From Rhodoferax mekongensis (GTDB taxonomy: Bacteria > Pseudomonadota > Gammaproteobacteria > Burkholderiales > Burkholderiaceae_C), in assembly GCF_032191775.1 (NCBI RefSeq), contig NZ_CP132507.1, positions 2,381,001 through 2,445,000 on the forward strand: a stretch of DNA of 64,000 nucleotides, in the 5' to 3' direction. Within the stretch, counting starts at the first letter, position 1. Every line of letters starts with the position of its first letter. The notes under the pieces were generated by a model that saw only the letters and a list, made by a program, of their open reading frames with translations, did not search any database and was not told where the DNA came from. Shown here piece after piece: positions 1 to 8,504 of the stretch. Both the position numbers and the translations under genes were made by a program.

Positions 1-270
1 CAGCAGCGCTTGCGCGATGAAACGGGCACCATGTTTGTGGTGACAGAGGTACACACCCGGTATCTGAGTTCTGCGCGTTTGGATGACCTGCTGCACATTA
101 CGGTCCGCATCGAAGAGCAGGGTGCTGCCAGCATGGTATTCACCCAACAGGCCTGGCGCGGCGAAACCCTGCTGGCAGAGGGCCGCATCCGTATCGGCTG
201 CGTGCAGGCAGCGACCTTGAAGCCCTGCCGCATTCCCAAACCGGTGCTACAGGCGATTTCCGGCGCCTGA
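1..270 (+). CDS. YbgC-type acyl-CoA thioesterase, 3' part
   Basis: The window opens inside this gene; the frame is open from base 1 and stops at TGA 268-270. The 89 visible residues contain the second half of a hot-dog fold: a stretch like TEVHTRYLSSARLDDLLHI followed by the strand EEQGAASMVFTQQAW and AEGRIRIGCV. This is the pattern of YbgC/4-hydroxybenzoyl-CoA thioesterases, which hydrolyse acyl-CoA and in Proteobacteria often sit beside tol-pal. The catalytic N-terminal Asp region lies outside the window, so activity cannot be judged. The tol-pal link is family knowledge, not seen here. Confidence 0.8.
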   Translation, partial: QQRLRDETGTMFVVTEVHTRYLSSARLDDLLHITVRIEEQGAASMVFTQQAWRGETLLAEGRIRIGCVQAATLKPCRIPKPVLQAISGA

Positions 271-354
271 GGTTTACGGCGGGTTTACGAAGCAGCCACT
301 GCGTTTTTACCCGTGGCTTTGAGAATCCTCCTGTAACAAGGAGAAATTTCTAGA

Positions 355-858
355 ATGAAGATCGCTACCCAACGCCCATGGATCACACCTGCAGTGATCG
401 GCAGCTTCACGCTGCTGTCTGTCACGGGCATGTTGATGTTTTTTCACCTCGATTCCGGTTTGAACAAGCTCGCGCACGAGTGGTTGAGTTGGATTTTTGT
501 GATCGTTGTGGTGATGCACATCCTGCTCAACAACATGGCGTTCAAACGTTACTTCAAGACAGTGGCCGGCAAGGCCGTCATCTTTGGATTTGTAGCTGTG
601 CTGGGTTTGAGTTTTCTCCGGTTGGGTGGAGGTGACTCCAAGCCGCCTTTTGTGGCTCCGGTGCAGATGATGGCCGCGGCCCCATTGAGTGCCGTGGCGC
701 AGTTGGCAAAGCTGGACGTGTCCGAGGTCACGGCCCGGCTTGCCGCCAAAGGCATTGCGGCGCAAAACCCTGCTCAGTCAGTCAAAGATTTGGTGGGCTC
801 TGATCTGGGCGCCCAGATGAGGGCCTTGGCTGCTATTGCCGAAGCTCCCGCCAGATAA
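355..858 (+). CDS. DUF4405-type small inner-membrane protein
   Basis: A protein of 167 residues with three likely membrane helices (about 12-30, 42-60 and 75-92) and a soluble, Ala-rich C-terminal tail. Helices 1 and 2 carry His residues (FFHLDSG, LAHEW, VMHILLNN), the layout of the DUF4405 / cytochrome-b-like membrane family, where paired His can hold haem; haem binding here is inference. The tail (about 120-165) resembles a small helical domain of unknown role. An AAGGAG ribosome binding site lies at 338-343. It stands alone between the thioesterase gene and an opposing acyltransferase gene. Confidence 0.7.
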   Translation: MKIATQRPWITPAVIGSFTLLSVTGMLMFFHLDSGLNKLAHEWLSWIFVIVVVMHILLNNMAFKRYFKTVAGKAVIFGFVAVLGLSFLRLGGGDSKPPFVAPVQMMAAAPLSAVAQLAKLDVSEVTARLAAKGIAAQNPAQSVKDLVGSDLGAQMRALAAIAEAPAR

Positions 859-875
859 GCGGCCCCTCGTTCACG

Positions 876-1784
876 TCAGGGCTTGGGTGGGAACTCACTT
901 TGCAGTTGTGCGAGGGTGTTTTCTTTCTCCTGCCACAGCGCGCTGACCCAGGTGGAAAAGGCCGCGCGGAAAGCGGCGTCCTGGCCGTAGTCTTCCTGCA
1001 TGAGCTCACCCGGAACTTCGATGGAGCGGGCGCGCACTACCACTCGCCGTAATCGGCCGCACAAAAAATCCCAGAAGGTGGGAACTCCGTCGGGGTAGTA
1101 GATCGTCACATCCAGAATGCTGTGAAACTTGTCGCCCATGGCTTGCAGCGCCAGGGCCAGGCCACCCGCTTTGGGCTTGAGCAAATGGGGGTAGGGCGAT
1201 TGCTGTTGGGCGTGTTTGGCCGGTGTAAAGCGGGTTCCCTCCAAAAAGTTCATGACACTGGTCGGAACGAGTGAAAATTTTTCGCAGGCTTTGCGCGTGG
1301 TTTCCTGGTCTTTGCCGCGCATCTCCGGGTGCTTCTTCAGATAGGCCTCGCTGTGCCTGCGCATGAAGGGAAACTCCAGTGCCCACCAGGCCAAGCCCAT
1401 GACCGGCACCCAGATCAGCTGCTGTTTGAGAAAGAATTTCAGCAAGGGAATACGCCGGTTCAGCAGGTGTTGCAAAACAAAAATGTCTACCCAGCTCTGG
1501 TGATTGCTGCTCACCATGTACCAGCTGTCGGGCTGGAGTCCCTCAAGACCTTTTGCATCCCACTCTGTGCGTTGCGTCAGCGCCATCCAGCCGCTATTGC
1601 AACTGATCCAGCTCTCTGCGATCGAAAGAATCACCGGGTCCAAACGCAGGCGTACCCATGTGAACGGCAACACCAACTTGATTGCTGCCATTACCAGCAG
1701 GACGGGCACCCAGAAGAAGATGTTGAGCACCAGCAAGGCGCTGGCAATGACGCCGATCAGGAGAGGGGGGAGGATGTTCAGCAT
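876..1784 (-). CDS. YihG-type PlsC-like acyltransferase
   Basis: A 302-residue membrane acyltransferase. An N-terminal hydrophobic segment (about 5-45) anchors it to the inner membrane. The catalytic HX4D motif is visible as NHQSWVD (near residue 93-99) and the substrate-binding motif as FLEGTRF (near 180), both hallmarks of the PlsC/LPLAT family that transfers acyl groups to lysophospholipids. Length and the long C-terminal part match E. coli YihG, a probable 1-acylglycerol-3-phosphate acyltransferase paralogue. It is transcribed alone, converging on the upstream DUF4405 gene; the exact acceptor is unknown. Confidence 0.85.
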   Translation of the reverse strand: MLNILPPLLIGVIASALLVLNIFFWVPVLLVMAAIKLVLPFTWVRLRLDPVILSIAESWISCNSGWMALTQRTEWDAKGLEGLQPDSWYMVSSNHQSWVDIFVLQHLLNRRIPLLKFFLKQQLIWVPVMGLAWWALEFPFMRRHSEAYLKKHPEMRGKDQETTRKACEKFSLVPTSVMNFLEGTRFTPAKHAQQQSPYPHLLKPKAGGLALALQAMGDKFHSILDVTIYYPDGVPTFWDFLCGRLRRVVVRARSIEVPGELMQEDYGQDAAFRAAFSTWVSALWQEKENTLAQLQSEFPPKP

Positions 1785-1816
1785 ACAGACCTCTAAGGGT
1801 TGCGCCTATGACGATT

Positions 1817-1866
1817 GCTATGAAAAAAGGAGCTTCTCACGCAGATTTGGAGGGCGCAATCGGTGG
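1817..1866 (+). repeat. 54-bp dispersed repeat, diverged copy
   Basis: Starts GCTATGAAAAAAGGAGCTTC and continues with CACGCAGATTTGGAGGGCGC, matching the repeat seen at 9384, 32053, 53475, 55623, 56518 and 60785. It overlaps the last codons of the diguanylate cyclase gene, so it supplies part of that protein's C-terminus. The 3' end of the repeat is poorly conserved here. Confidence 0.6.
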
Positions 1867-3921
1867 AATATCTTCAAAAAAGCAGACGTTGTTGCGTCCC
1901 CGTTGCTTGGCTGCATACATGGCAGTATCCGCTTTTTTCAGGACCTCCGACGCCTCTGTCGGACTCCCGGCAAACAAGGTGATGCCGATGCTGGGCGTCG
2001 TGGAGTGCTGTGCATCGCCCAGAACATAGGGCTCATTCAGGCTGGCCAGAATCTTGTAACCGATCATGGAAGTGTGCAAGCGCGCTGCATCCGGCTCGCT
2101 CCCGAGGTTGTGCAGTAGAACCACGAATTCGTCCCCGCCCAGTCGGGCGACGGTGTCCACCTGCCGGATGCAATGTTGAAGGCGTCTGGCTACCTCTTGC
2201 AAGAGCTGGTCGCCGATTTCGTGGCCCCGGCTGTCATTCAGCTGCTTGAAGCGGTCCAGGTCCAGAAACATGAGTGCGCCGTGTTCCCGGCTGCGTTGGC
2301 TCTGGGCAATGGCGTTTTGCAATCGGTCGGTCAGGAGTCTGCGGTTGGGCAACCCTGTCAACGGGTCATGGAAAGCAAGGTGGCGTATGGCTTCTTCGGC
2401 CTCCTTGCGTTCGGTGATGTCACGCGCAATGGCAATGAAGCGCAGTTCCTCGTCACCCACGCGGGGTTTGCGTACTACAGATAGCTCAAACCATTTCTGG
2501 TTGCTGCCTACGTCCAGGCAGTACTGCACCCCGTTGGAGCGACCCTCTTCCGTTGCCTGCCGGAGGGCCCGCATGCAGGCGTCTGCGGCATCCCGCGGCA
2601 GCACTTCATGAAGGGTGCGGCCTATGAGCTTGTCCGGTGCCAAACGCAAGGCACCTTTGAATTGGCTGTGCACTGCTCTGTAATGCCCCTGGGCACTGAA
2701 TTCGAACAACAGGTCGGGCAGGGCGTCCAGGGTGGCTTGTAACTCTGCGCGCGTGGCGAGAAGCGATTCCTCGGCTTGTTTGCGCGCAGTGATGTCCATC
2801 AAGGTTCCCACCATGCGCAGGGGCGTTCCGTCTTTGCGGGTCTGGACGACCTTGCCACGGCTGCTCAGCCAGATCCAGTTGCCATTGGCATGCAGGGCGC
2901 GGTATTCAGCCTGATAGGCGGTGCTCTGCCCACTCAGGTGGCTGTGCAGGGCCTGCGCGACCGGGGCGAGGTCATCGGGGTGTACGAACTGGCTCCATGC
3001 GCGTGGCAAGGTGGCATCGTCCGAAGCCCGCCCCAGCATGCTGAAGGCTCTGGCATCCATGCGGTAGCCCGGTTCCATGCTCAGGTCGTGGTCCCAGCGT
3101 CCCAGTTCGGCGCCCATGATGGCGAGTTCCAATTGCTCAGTAGTGTCGCGCAGCAGGGCTTCGGCATCCTTTCGGGCCTGTATGTTGCGTGACACCCCCA
3201 AAATGCCAATCACCTTTCCCTGGGCGTCTCTCATGGGGGTTTTGTGTACTTCAAACAGCTGTTCATCCGGGTTGATGTGGGAGGCGTTGTTTTCTTCGAA
3301 AGTGACCGTGCGCCCCGCCTGCAATGCCCATTGGTCAGACAGCAGGAAGCGCTGTGCAATCGATTCTTCAACCCAATGCGCATCCCTCGTTCCGATGATG
3401 TCTTCGACCTGGATGCCCAGCGCTGATGCGAATGCGTCATTGCAGGTCAGGTACACGCCATCGAGGTCTTTGACCCAGATTTGGTCTGGGATGGTCTGCA
3501 TCACATTGCGCAACATGGCCTCGCTCTTGCGCAGGGCGGAGCGGGCTTTGCGTTCTCGTGTGATGTCTTCGACCGTGCCCTCAACACCCAGCAACTTGCC
3601 CACCTTGTCGGTAATCACATGGGCATGTTCTCGCACCCAAATGGGCTTGCCATCACTCAAGCGGAATAGCTCAGATACAAAGTCCTTCACTTTCCCTTGC
3701 TGGCGCAATTCGGCTTCAAAGTCCTTGCGCCGTTGCGGCTGGACATACGTGTTGAAACCACTCTCTTTGTACAGCCTGTGGAGCTGCGCAAAATCCTGGC
3801 ATCGGTGCAGCCGAAGAAACGCCGCATTGACCTGTAACAGTTGGCCGTCCAAGGCCACGCGGTAGGCCCCGATAGGCAAGTGCTCGAACAGGGTCGAGGT
3901 ATCGCGCTCGGGGCTCACCAT
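1837..3921 (-). CDS. Diguanylate cyclase with four PAS domains
   Basis: A cytosolic 694-residue signalling protein with no membrane segment. Four PAS/PAC units run roughly at 8-130, 132-260, 262-385 and 388-510, each ending in a typical DITxRKxAE linker, followed by a GGDEF domain (about 510-690). The catalytic motif is intact (GGDEF at 595-599), and an RxxD inhibitory site sits five residues before it (586-589). It should therefore make cyclic di-GMP from GTP with product feedback. There is no EAL domain. It starts only 16 bases after the ABC ATPase gene on the same strand, so cotranscription with the amino-acid transporter is plausible. The sensed signals are unknown. Confidence 0.93.
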   Translation of the reverse strand: MVSPERDTSTLFEHLPIGAYRVALDGQLLQVNAAFLRLHRCQDFAQLHRLYKESGFNTYVQPQRRKDFEAELRQQGKVKDFVSELFRLSDGKPIWVREHAHVITDKVGKLLGVEGTVEDITRERKARSALRKSEAMLRNVMQTIPDQIWVKDLDGVYLTCNDAFASALGIQVEDIIGTRDAHWVEESIAQRFLLSDQWALQAGRTVTFEENNASHINPDEQLFEVHKTPMRDAQGKVIGILGVSRNIQARKDAEALLRDTTEQLELAIMGAELGRWDHDLSMEPGYRMDARAFSMLGRASDDATLPRAWSQFVHPDDLAPVAQALHSHLSGQSTAYQAEYRALHANGNWIWLSSRGKVVQTRKDGTPLRMVGTLMDITARKQAEESLLATRAELQATLDALPDLLFEFSAQGHYRAVHSQFKGALRLAPDKLIGRTLHEVLPRDAADACMRALRQATEEGRSNGVQYCLDVGSNQKWFELSVVRKPRVGDEELRFIAIARDITERKEAEEAIRHLAFHDPLTGLPNRRLLTDRLQNAIAQSQRSREHGALMFLDLDRFKQLNDSRGHEIGDQLLQEVARRLQHCIRQVDTVARLGGDEFVVLLHNLGSEPDAARLHTSMIGYKILASLNEPYVLGDAQHSTTPSIGITLFAGSPTEASEVLKKADTAMYAAKQRGRNNVCFFEDIPPIAPSKSA

Positions 3922-3937
3922 GGCATCACAGCCTGGG

Positions 3938-4717
3938 TTACTTCAGGCTGCCTGACAAAAACTGGGCGAGGCGTTCGCTCTTGGGGGCACTCAATACCTG
4001 GGAGGGGTGCCCTTGCTCTTCGATCAGGCCTTTGTGCAGGAAGATGAGGTGATTCGACACCTCGCGGGCGAAGCCCATTTCGTGCGTGACGACCACCATG
4101 GTGCGGCCTTCTTCGGCCAGGCTCTTCATGACCCGCAGTACTTCGGATACCAGCTCCGGGTCCAGCGCACTGGTAGGTTCATCGAACAGCATCACCTCCG
4201 GCTCCACCGCCAGGGCGCGCGCAATCGCCACACGCTGCTGCTGGCCACCGCTCATGTGGGCCGGGTAGCGGTCTTCCACGCCGGAGAGTCCTACTTTGGC
4301 CAGGTATTTGCGGGCGGTGGCAACGGCTTGGTCTTTGGGCACACCCAGCACGTGCACGGGGACTTCAATGATGTTTTCCAGCACCGTCATGTGCGCCCAG
4401 AGGTTGAAATGCTGGAACACCATGGCCAGCTTGGTACGCAGGCGCTGTAACTGTTTGGGGTCTTTGGCTACCAGTTCCCCGGTGGGGCCGGCGACGAGCG
4501 CCAATTCTTCGCCTGCCACGTTGATGCGGCCCTGATGAGGCTTTTCCAACATGTTGATGCAGCGCAGGAAGGTGCTTTTCCCGGAGCCGGAGCTGCCGAT
4601 GATACTGATCACGTCGCCGGCATGGGCAGACAGGGACACCCCTTTCAGCACTTCGTTGCTGCCGAAGCGTTTGTGGATGTTCTCGACCTGGAGTTTGAGG
4701 GGCTTGGTATCGGTCAT
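3938..4717 (-). CDS. Basic amino acid ABC transporter ATPase (HisP/AotP type)
   Basis: A 259-residue ATPase of the polar amino-acid import family. Walker [10 protein letters not shown], signature [15 protein letters not shown] and Walker [15 protein letters not shown] are all present, plus the H-switch (VVVTHEMGF). I chose the ATG at 4717, giving [19 protein letters not shown], because a longer frame upstream has no family similarity and overlaps the preceding gene. It energises the permeases encoded at 5897-7293. It closes a run in the order binding protein, permease, permease, M14 protein, ATPase, as in Pseudomonas aotJQMOP (arginine/ornithine uptake). Confidence 0.92.
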   Translation of the reverse strand: MTDTKPLKLQVENIHKRFGSNEVLKGVSLSAHAGDVISIIGSSGSGKSTFLRCINMLEKPHQGRINVAGEELALVAGPTGELVAKDPKQLQRLRTKLAMVFQHFNLWAHMTVLENIIEVPVHVLGVPKDQAVATARKYLAKVGLSGVEDRYPAHMSGGQQQRVAIARALAVEPEVMLFDEPTSALDPELVSEVLRVMKSLAEEGRTMVVVTHEMGFAREVSNHLIFLHKGLIEEQGHPSQVLSAPKSERLAQFLSGSLK

Positions 4718-4760
4718 GGTGGGTATGGCTTGTCTGGGGCAGGGGAGCGACGGCTGTTTC

Positions 4761-5891
4761 TCAGGCGCCGAGCAACTCGCCGGTTCGGAAGGCGGTGGCG
4801 CCGGCAATCTTGCCGATTTCGGCACCGGCATGGGCGTAGCGGTCTCGGACGCGCGCATAAAACATGCCCGGCACTCCGGCACGAATGGAGTGACGGGTGT
4901 TCTCGATCGGATTGATGACTTCAGCAACCAGGTCACCGGTCGACAGTGTCTGTCCGACTTCCGCGATATAAGCGACGACGCCCGGCACTGGCGTGCGCAG
5001 AGTCTCAGAGCCCGCTAATGGTGTGGGTTGGGCCGCAGGGGCAGGAATCTGCACAGGGCTGGCCGCGGAGATGGTGCCGCAGTGGGTCATGAAGTCCAAC
5101 ACCGCCCGGGCGTCCGATTGGGCCCATGCGTGCGTCACATCGGACTCGCCGCGCAGCTCCACTGTGGTGCTGTTGCAGCCCTGAGGCAGAGGTGCTTGGA
5201 TGCCATCGTTGGCCAGACGCTCTGCCAGCTGCCACCAGGCGCCGGAGAGGCATTCGTCAAACGGACCGCTGCCTGAGTTGCGGGCCAGCAGGATCGCTTG
5301 AGCCTGTAGCAAATGCGCCAGGGGCTCCAGTTGGGGCCAGCAAGGTTCCTCGGTATAAAAGTGCATCACCCCTTCGCAATCGCAGTGCAGGTCGATGACA
5401 TGGTCGGCGTCGTGGGACAGCATGAGAAGCGCGCGGCGCAAGCTTTGCAATTCAGTGTCCGGTTTCCATTGCTCCAGATACTGGCCCATGGCTTTGCGCA
5501 CGGCAGTCACGTTGGCGGCCGCGTCCGGGCCCATCAGGGGCTTGATGGTGTCGTACACGGCCTTGGCAAGGTCCGGGTAATGGCGATTGAAATTCTCCGA
5601 GCTGTCGAGCTCAAATCGCCCCAAGGGCTTGTGGTCTATGCGTTGCGCGAGCCCAATGGGGTTGGCCACGGGCACCAGAATCACTTCGCCCCTGATCCGG
5701 CCTTCGGCCTCCGCTTGGTCCAGCAAAGCCCGCAAATGAAATGCCGCCAGCATGCCTGGCAGTTCTTCCGCATGCAGGCTGGCCTGGATGTAGACCTTGG
5801 GGCGGGCACCCGCCTGGCCGTAATGAAAACTGCTCAGGCTGCGATGGCTGCCCAAGCTGTTGGAAAGCAGCGTGTGGTCTTTGCGTTGCAT
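4761..5891 (-). CDS. M14-family succinylglutamate desuccinylase/aspartoacylase-like protein (AotO-like)
   Basis: A 376-residue zinc hydrolase of the AstE/AspA family. The zinc ligand set is visible: H40 and E43 in [10 protein letters not shown], and H169 in [10 protein letters not shown]. Members deacylate N-acyl amino acids. It lies between the two permease genes and the ATPase of a basic-amino-acid importer, 6 bases after the permease, exactly where aotO sits in Pseudomonas. A role in handling imported acylated or free arginine/ornithine is inference; AotO is not required for transport as far as I recall. The C-terminal part (about 290-376) resembles the beta-rich capping domain of this family. 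Confidence 0.85.
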   Translation of the reverse strand: MQRKDHTLLSNSLGSHRSLSSFHYGQAGARPKVYIQASLHAEELPGMLAAFHLRALLDQAEAEGRIRGEVILVPVANPIGLAQRIDHKPLGRFELDSSENFNRHYPDLAKAVYDTIKPLMGPDAAANVTAVRKAMGQYLEQWKPDTELQSLRRALLMLSHDADHVIDLHCDCEGVMHFYTEEPCWPQLEPLAHLLQAQAILLARNSGSGPFDECLSGAWWQLAERLANDGIQAPLPQGCNSTTVELRGESDVTHAWAQSDARAVLDFMTHCGTISAASPVQIPAPAAQPTPLAGSETLRTPVPGVVAYIAEVGQTLSTGDLVAEVINPIENTRHSIRAGVPGMFYARVRDRYAHAGAEIGKIAGATAFRTGELLGA

Positions 5892-5896
5892 GATGG

Positions 5897-6610
5897 TCAG
5901 TGTTTGCGGGGCGCGAGGTAGGCAAGAAAGTGCTTTTCAGCCACGCGGAAAATACCGATCAGGCAGAAAGACGCTACCAAATAGATGGCTGCGGCCGCAA
6001 TGTAGGCCTCGAAGGGAAGGTAATAGTCTGAGTAAACGCGGCTTGCAGCGGCAGTCACGTCCAGCATGCTGGGCACGGCGCTCGCCAGGCTGGTACTCTG
6101 CAGCATCATCACGACCTCATTGCTGTACGCGGGCAAGGTGCGACGCAGGGCGCTGGGTAGCACGATGCGGCGCATGGCCTGGAAACGGCTCATGCCGTAA
6201 GCCTGCGCAGCTTCCAATTCGCCGGCTGCTGTCTCGCGGATCGCGCCGGCCAACATTTCCGCGGTGTAGCCGGCCGTGTTCAGGCTGAATGCCAGCAAGG
6301 CGCAGAAGAAGGGCTCCTTGAAGTGCGTCCAAGGCCAGACATCGTCCCAGCGCGCCTGGATCCATTCCAGCTGGCCGAGTCCGTAATAGATCAGGTAGAC
6401 CTGAATCAACAGTGGCGTGCCGCGGATGACATAGGTGTAGCTGCCCACCACCCAACGCAGAATGGCCCAGCGGCTGGTCAGCGCGAGGGCGAAGATCAAT
6501 GCCAATACGGCGCCGATCGCCAGCGATGAAGCCAGCAGGCCGAGGGTGGTGTAGATGCCGGTGATGTAGAGCTGCAGGTTCTGCGGCTCGAAGATGACAT
6601 GCCACTTCAT
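5897..6610 (-). CDS. Amino acid ABC transporter permease (HisM/AotM type)
   Basis: A 237-residue inner-membrane permease with about five transmembrane helices and the inner-membrane-component (EAA) loop visible as ELEAAQAYGMSRFQAMRRIVLPSALRR near residue 145-170. The N-terminal half has the GIYTTLGLLASSLAIG helix typical of HisM. Its ATG overlaps the stop of the upstream permease gene by four bases (ATGA type), indicating translational coupling. With the other permease it forms the heterodimeric channel of the transporter. Confidence 0.92.
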   Translation of the reverse strand: MKWHVIFEPQNLQLYITGIYTTLGLLASSLAIGAVLALIFALALTSRWAILRWVVGSYTYVIRGTPLLIQVYLIYYGLGQLEWIQARWDDVWPWTHFKEPFFCALLAFSLNTAGYTAEMLAGAIRETAAGELEAAQAYGMSRFQAMRRIVLPSALRRTLPAYSNEVVMMLQSTSLASAVPSMLDVTAAASRVYSDYYLPFEAYIAAAAIYLVASFCLIGIFRVAEKHFLAYLAPRKH

Positions 6611-7293
6611 AGCTCACCCCGCTTGGTTCCCAGGCTGTAACGCGCATTCACTTTGCGGAGCACGAACAGGGAGACACTGGTGTAAATCAAGAAAAGGGCT
6701 GCACTGAACAAGAAAAACTCAAACGGTGAGCGGGTGGCCGCGCTGGCCTGCTTGGAGAGATAGGTCATCTCCTTCAAACCTATCAAGCTGACCAACGCTG
6801 TGGATTTGATCAATACCAGCCAGTTGTTGGTAAAGCCGGGCAGGGCGTAGCGTACCATTTGCGGGGCAGTAATGCGCATGAAGGCTCGGATGCGTCCCAT
6901 GCCGAAGGCCCAAGCAGCTTCCATTTGGCCCTTGGGGATGGAGAGAATGGCGCCGCGGAACGTCTCGGTCATGTAGGCGCCGTAGATGAAGCCGATCGTG
7001 AGCACGCCGGCCAGAAAGGGGTTGATATCGACGGTTTTTTTGCTGCCGGAGAGTTCCAGCAAGTGGTTGATTCCGATGGTGCCGCCGTAAAACACCAGCA
7101 ACATGACCACCAGATCCGGGACGCCCCGGATGACGGTGGTGTAGGTGCTGGACAGGGCAACCAGCACCGGTCGTCCTGACAGTTTGGCTGCTGCTCCCAG
7201 CAGGCCGAGGACGATAGACACCAGCAAGGCACACAGCGAAACGCCGATGGTCAGCACCGAGCCTTGCAATATGGCGACGTAATAGGAGTTCAT
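6607..7293 (-). CDS. Amino acid ABC transporter permease (HisQ/AotQ type)
   Basis: A 228-residue inner-membrane permease. It has the HisQ-type start (LQGSVLTIGVSLCALLVS), the VIRGVPDLVVML segment after helix 2, and the EAA loop as QMEAAWAFGMGRIRAFMRITAPQMVR. I chose ATG 7293 (MNSYYVAILQG); a longer frame would begin within the hairpin at 7317-7344. It follows the binding-protein gene by 69 bases, which hold that perfect hairpin, and overlaps the next permease gene. Confidence 0.92.
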   Translation of the reverse strand: MNSYYVAILQGSVLTIGVSLCALLVSIVLGLLGAAAKLSGRPVLVALSSTYTTVIRGVPDLVVMLLVFYGGTIGINHLLELSGSKKTVDINPFLAGVLTIGFIYGAYMTETFRGAILSIPKGQMEAAWAFGMGRIRAFMRITAPQMVRYALPGFTNNWLVLIKSTALVSLIGLKEMTYLSKQASAATRSPFEFFLFSAALFLIYTSVSLFVLRKVNARYSLGTKRGEL

Positions 7294-7316
7294 GGGAGCA
7301 GAGGGGGCAATCAACG

Positions 7317-7344
7317 CAACGGGGCGCAGAGATGCGCCCCGTTG
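7317..7344 (-). other. Perfect 12-bp intercistronic hairpin
   Basis: Arms CAACGGGGCGCA (7317-7328) and TGCGCCCCGTTG (7333-7344) with a four-base loop. It lies between the binding-protein gene and the first permease gene. There is no T tract on the minus strand after it, so it is more likely an mRNA-stabilising or leaky terminator element that raises binding-protein output than a full terminator. Confidence 0.75.
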
Positions 7345-7362
7345 GATGCGGTTTTACAAGAC

Positions 7363-8208
7363 TTATTCGCCGTAAACGTCGATGTTGTACTTGGCAAAGT
7401 ACTTGTCGTTCAGGGTCTTGTAAGTGCCATTGCTGCGGATGGCCTTGATGGCCTCGTTCAACTCGCCCTTGAGCTTGTCTTCACCTTTGCGCAGCGCAAT
7501 GCCGGCGCCGTAACCGAAGTACTGGGGCTGCTTCAAGTCAGGGCCGACCAACTCGTACTTGGCACCTTCAGGCTTGGAGAGGAAGCCACCGGTGACTTCC
7601 ATGTAGTCGGCCACGGTACCGTCCAGACGGCCGGACTTGATGTCCAGGTAGACCTGGTCTTGTGCTTCGTAGGAGTTCACGATCACGCCAGCAGGCTTCA
7701 GGTCACCCAGAGCGTATTTCTCTTGGGTAGAGCCCTTCAGAACACCGATCTTCTTGCCTTTGATGGAAGCTGCGTCCGTGAACTTGGTGCCCTTTTTCAG
7801 CACGAGACGGCTGGGGGTGTTGTAGTACTTGTCGGTGAAGTCCACTTCCTTCAGGCGGTCATCCGTGATGGACATGGAGGAAATGATGACGTCGTACTTC
7901 TTGGCGTTCAGGCCGGGGATCATGCTGTCCCAGACTTGTTCCACGAATTCGCACTTGCGCTTGATCTGCTCGCACAGGGCATTGGCGATGTCCACGTCAA
8001 AGCCGGTGGGCTGGCCGTCGGCGGACTTGAAGGTGAACGGCTCGTAGGTGGGGTCGATGGCGACCTTCAGGGGACCGGCTTCGGGAGCGGGAGCAGCAGC
8101 GGCAGGAGCCGATGCGGGCGCAGCAGGCGCTGCAGGAGCAGCTTCTTCTTTTTTGCCGCAAGCAGCCAAAACGGAGGTGACTGCCAGTGCCAGCAGGAGT
8201 TTCTTCAT
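7363..8208 (-). CDS. Amino acid ABC transporter substrate-binding lipoprotein (ArgT/HisJ/AotJ type)
   Basis: A 281-residue extracytoplasmic solute-binding protein (family 3). It begins with a lipoprotein signal (KKLLLALAVTSVLAAC, lipobox Cys17) followed by an Ala/Pro-rich linker (about 18-45), so it is probably tethered to a membrane. The binding domain has the family signature GFDVDIANALCEQIK. I chose ATG 8208 because an AAGGA ribosome site precedes it and the signal peptide starts there. First gene of the transporter operon. Ligand is probably a basic amino acid, judged from operon order. Confidence 0.92.
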   Translation of the reverse strand: MKKLLLALAVTSVLAACGKKEEAAPAAPAAPASAPAAAAPAPEAGPLKVAIDPTYEPFTFKSADGQPTGFDVDIANALCEQIKRKCEFVEQVWDSMIPGLNAKKYDVIISSMSITDDRLKEVDFTDKYYNTPSRLVLKKGTKFTDAASIKGKKIGVLKGSTQEKYALGDLKPAGVIVNSYEAQDQVYLDIKSGRLDGTVADYMEVTGGFLSKPEGAKYELVGPDLKQPQYFGYGAGIALRKGEDKLKGELNEAIKAIRSNGTYKTLNDKYFAKYNIDVYGE

Positions 8209-8504
8209 GGAAAAGTCCTTAGATTTGCCGGACAGTGCCGGCGGTTGAAAAACAAGAAAAATCATTCTACGGGCTAAGCACAGCAAATTTGGTGCCGCCC
8301 CAACTCAGGGCATGGGGGTTTGTACCGGTGGAAAATGCGCTTTTGGCGTTTTCGGAAGTCGAAAGTAATAAAAAGTTCCGAATGCGAAAAGTCTCTGAGG
8401 CGACTGGCCCTGCGATTTCGGAATTGCGGTGCCCGTTGCTAAGCCCCTAAAAGTGCGTTGGCGGACTTAAAACCTTACACTCGCGGGTTATCCCCCGGAC
8501 TCCT
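8209..8504. other. Divergent intergenic region
   Basis: About 296 bases between the divergent binding-protein gene and ygiQ. I see no ORF, RNA fold or convincing sigma-70 box pair. It presumably holds both promoters. Confidence 0.5.

Noticed and set aside
8209..8504. Divergent promoters or a riboswitch between the binding-protein gene and ygiQ
   Set aside because: No -35/-10 pair with correct spacing and no conserved RNA motif could be defended.
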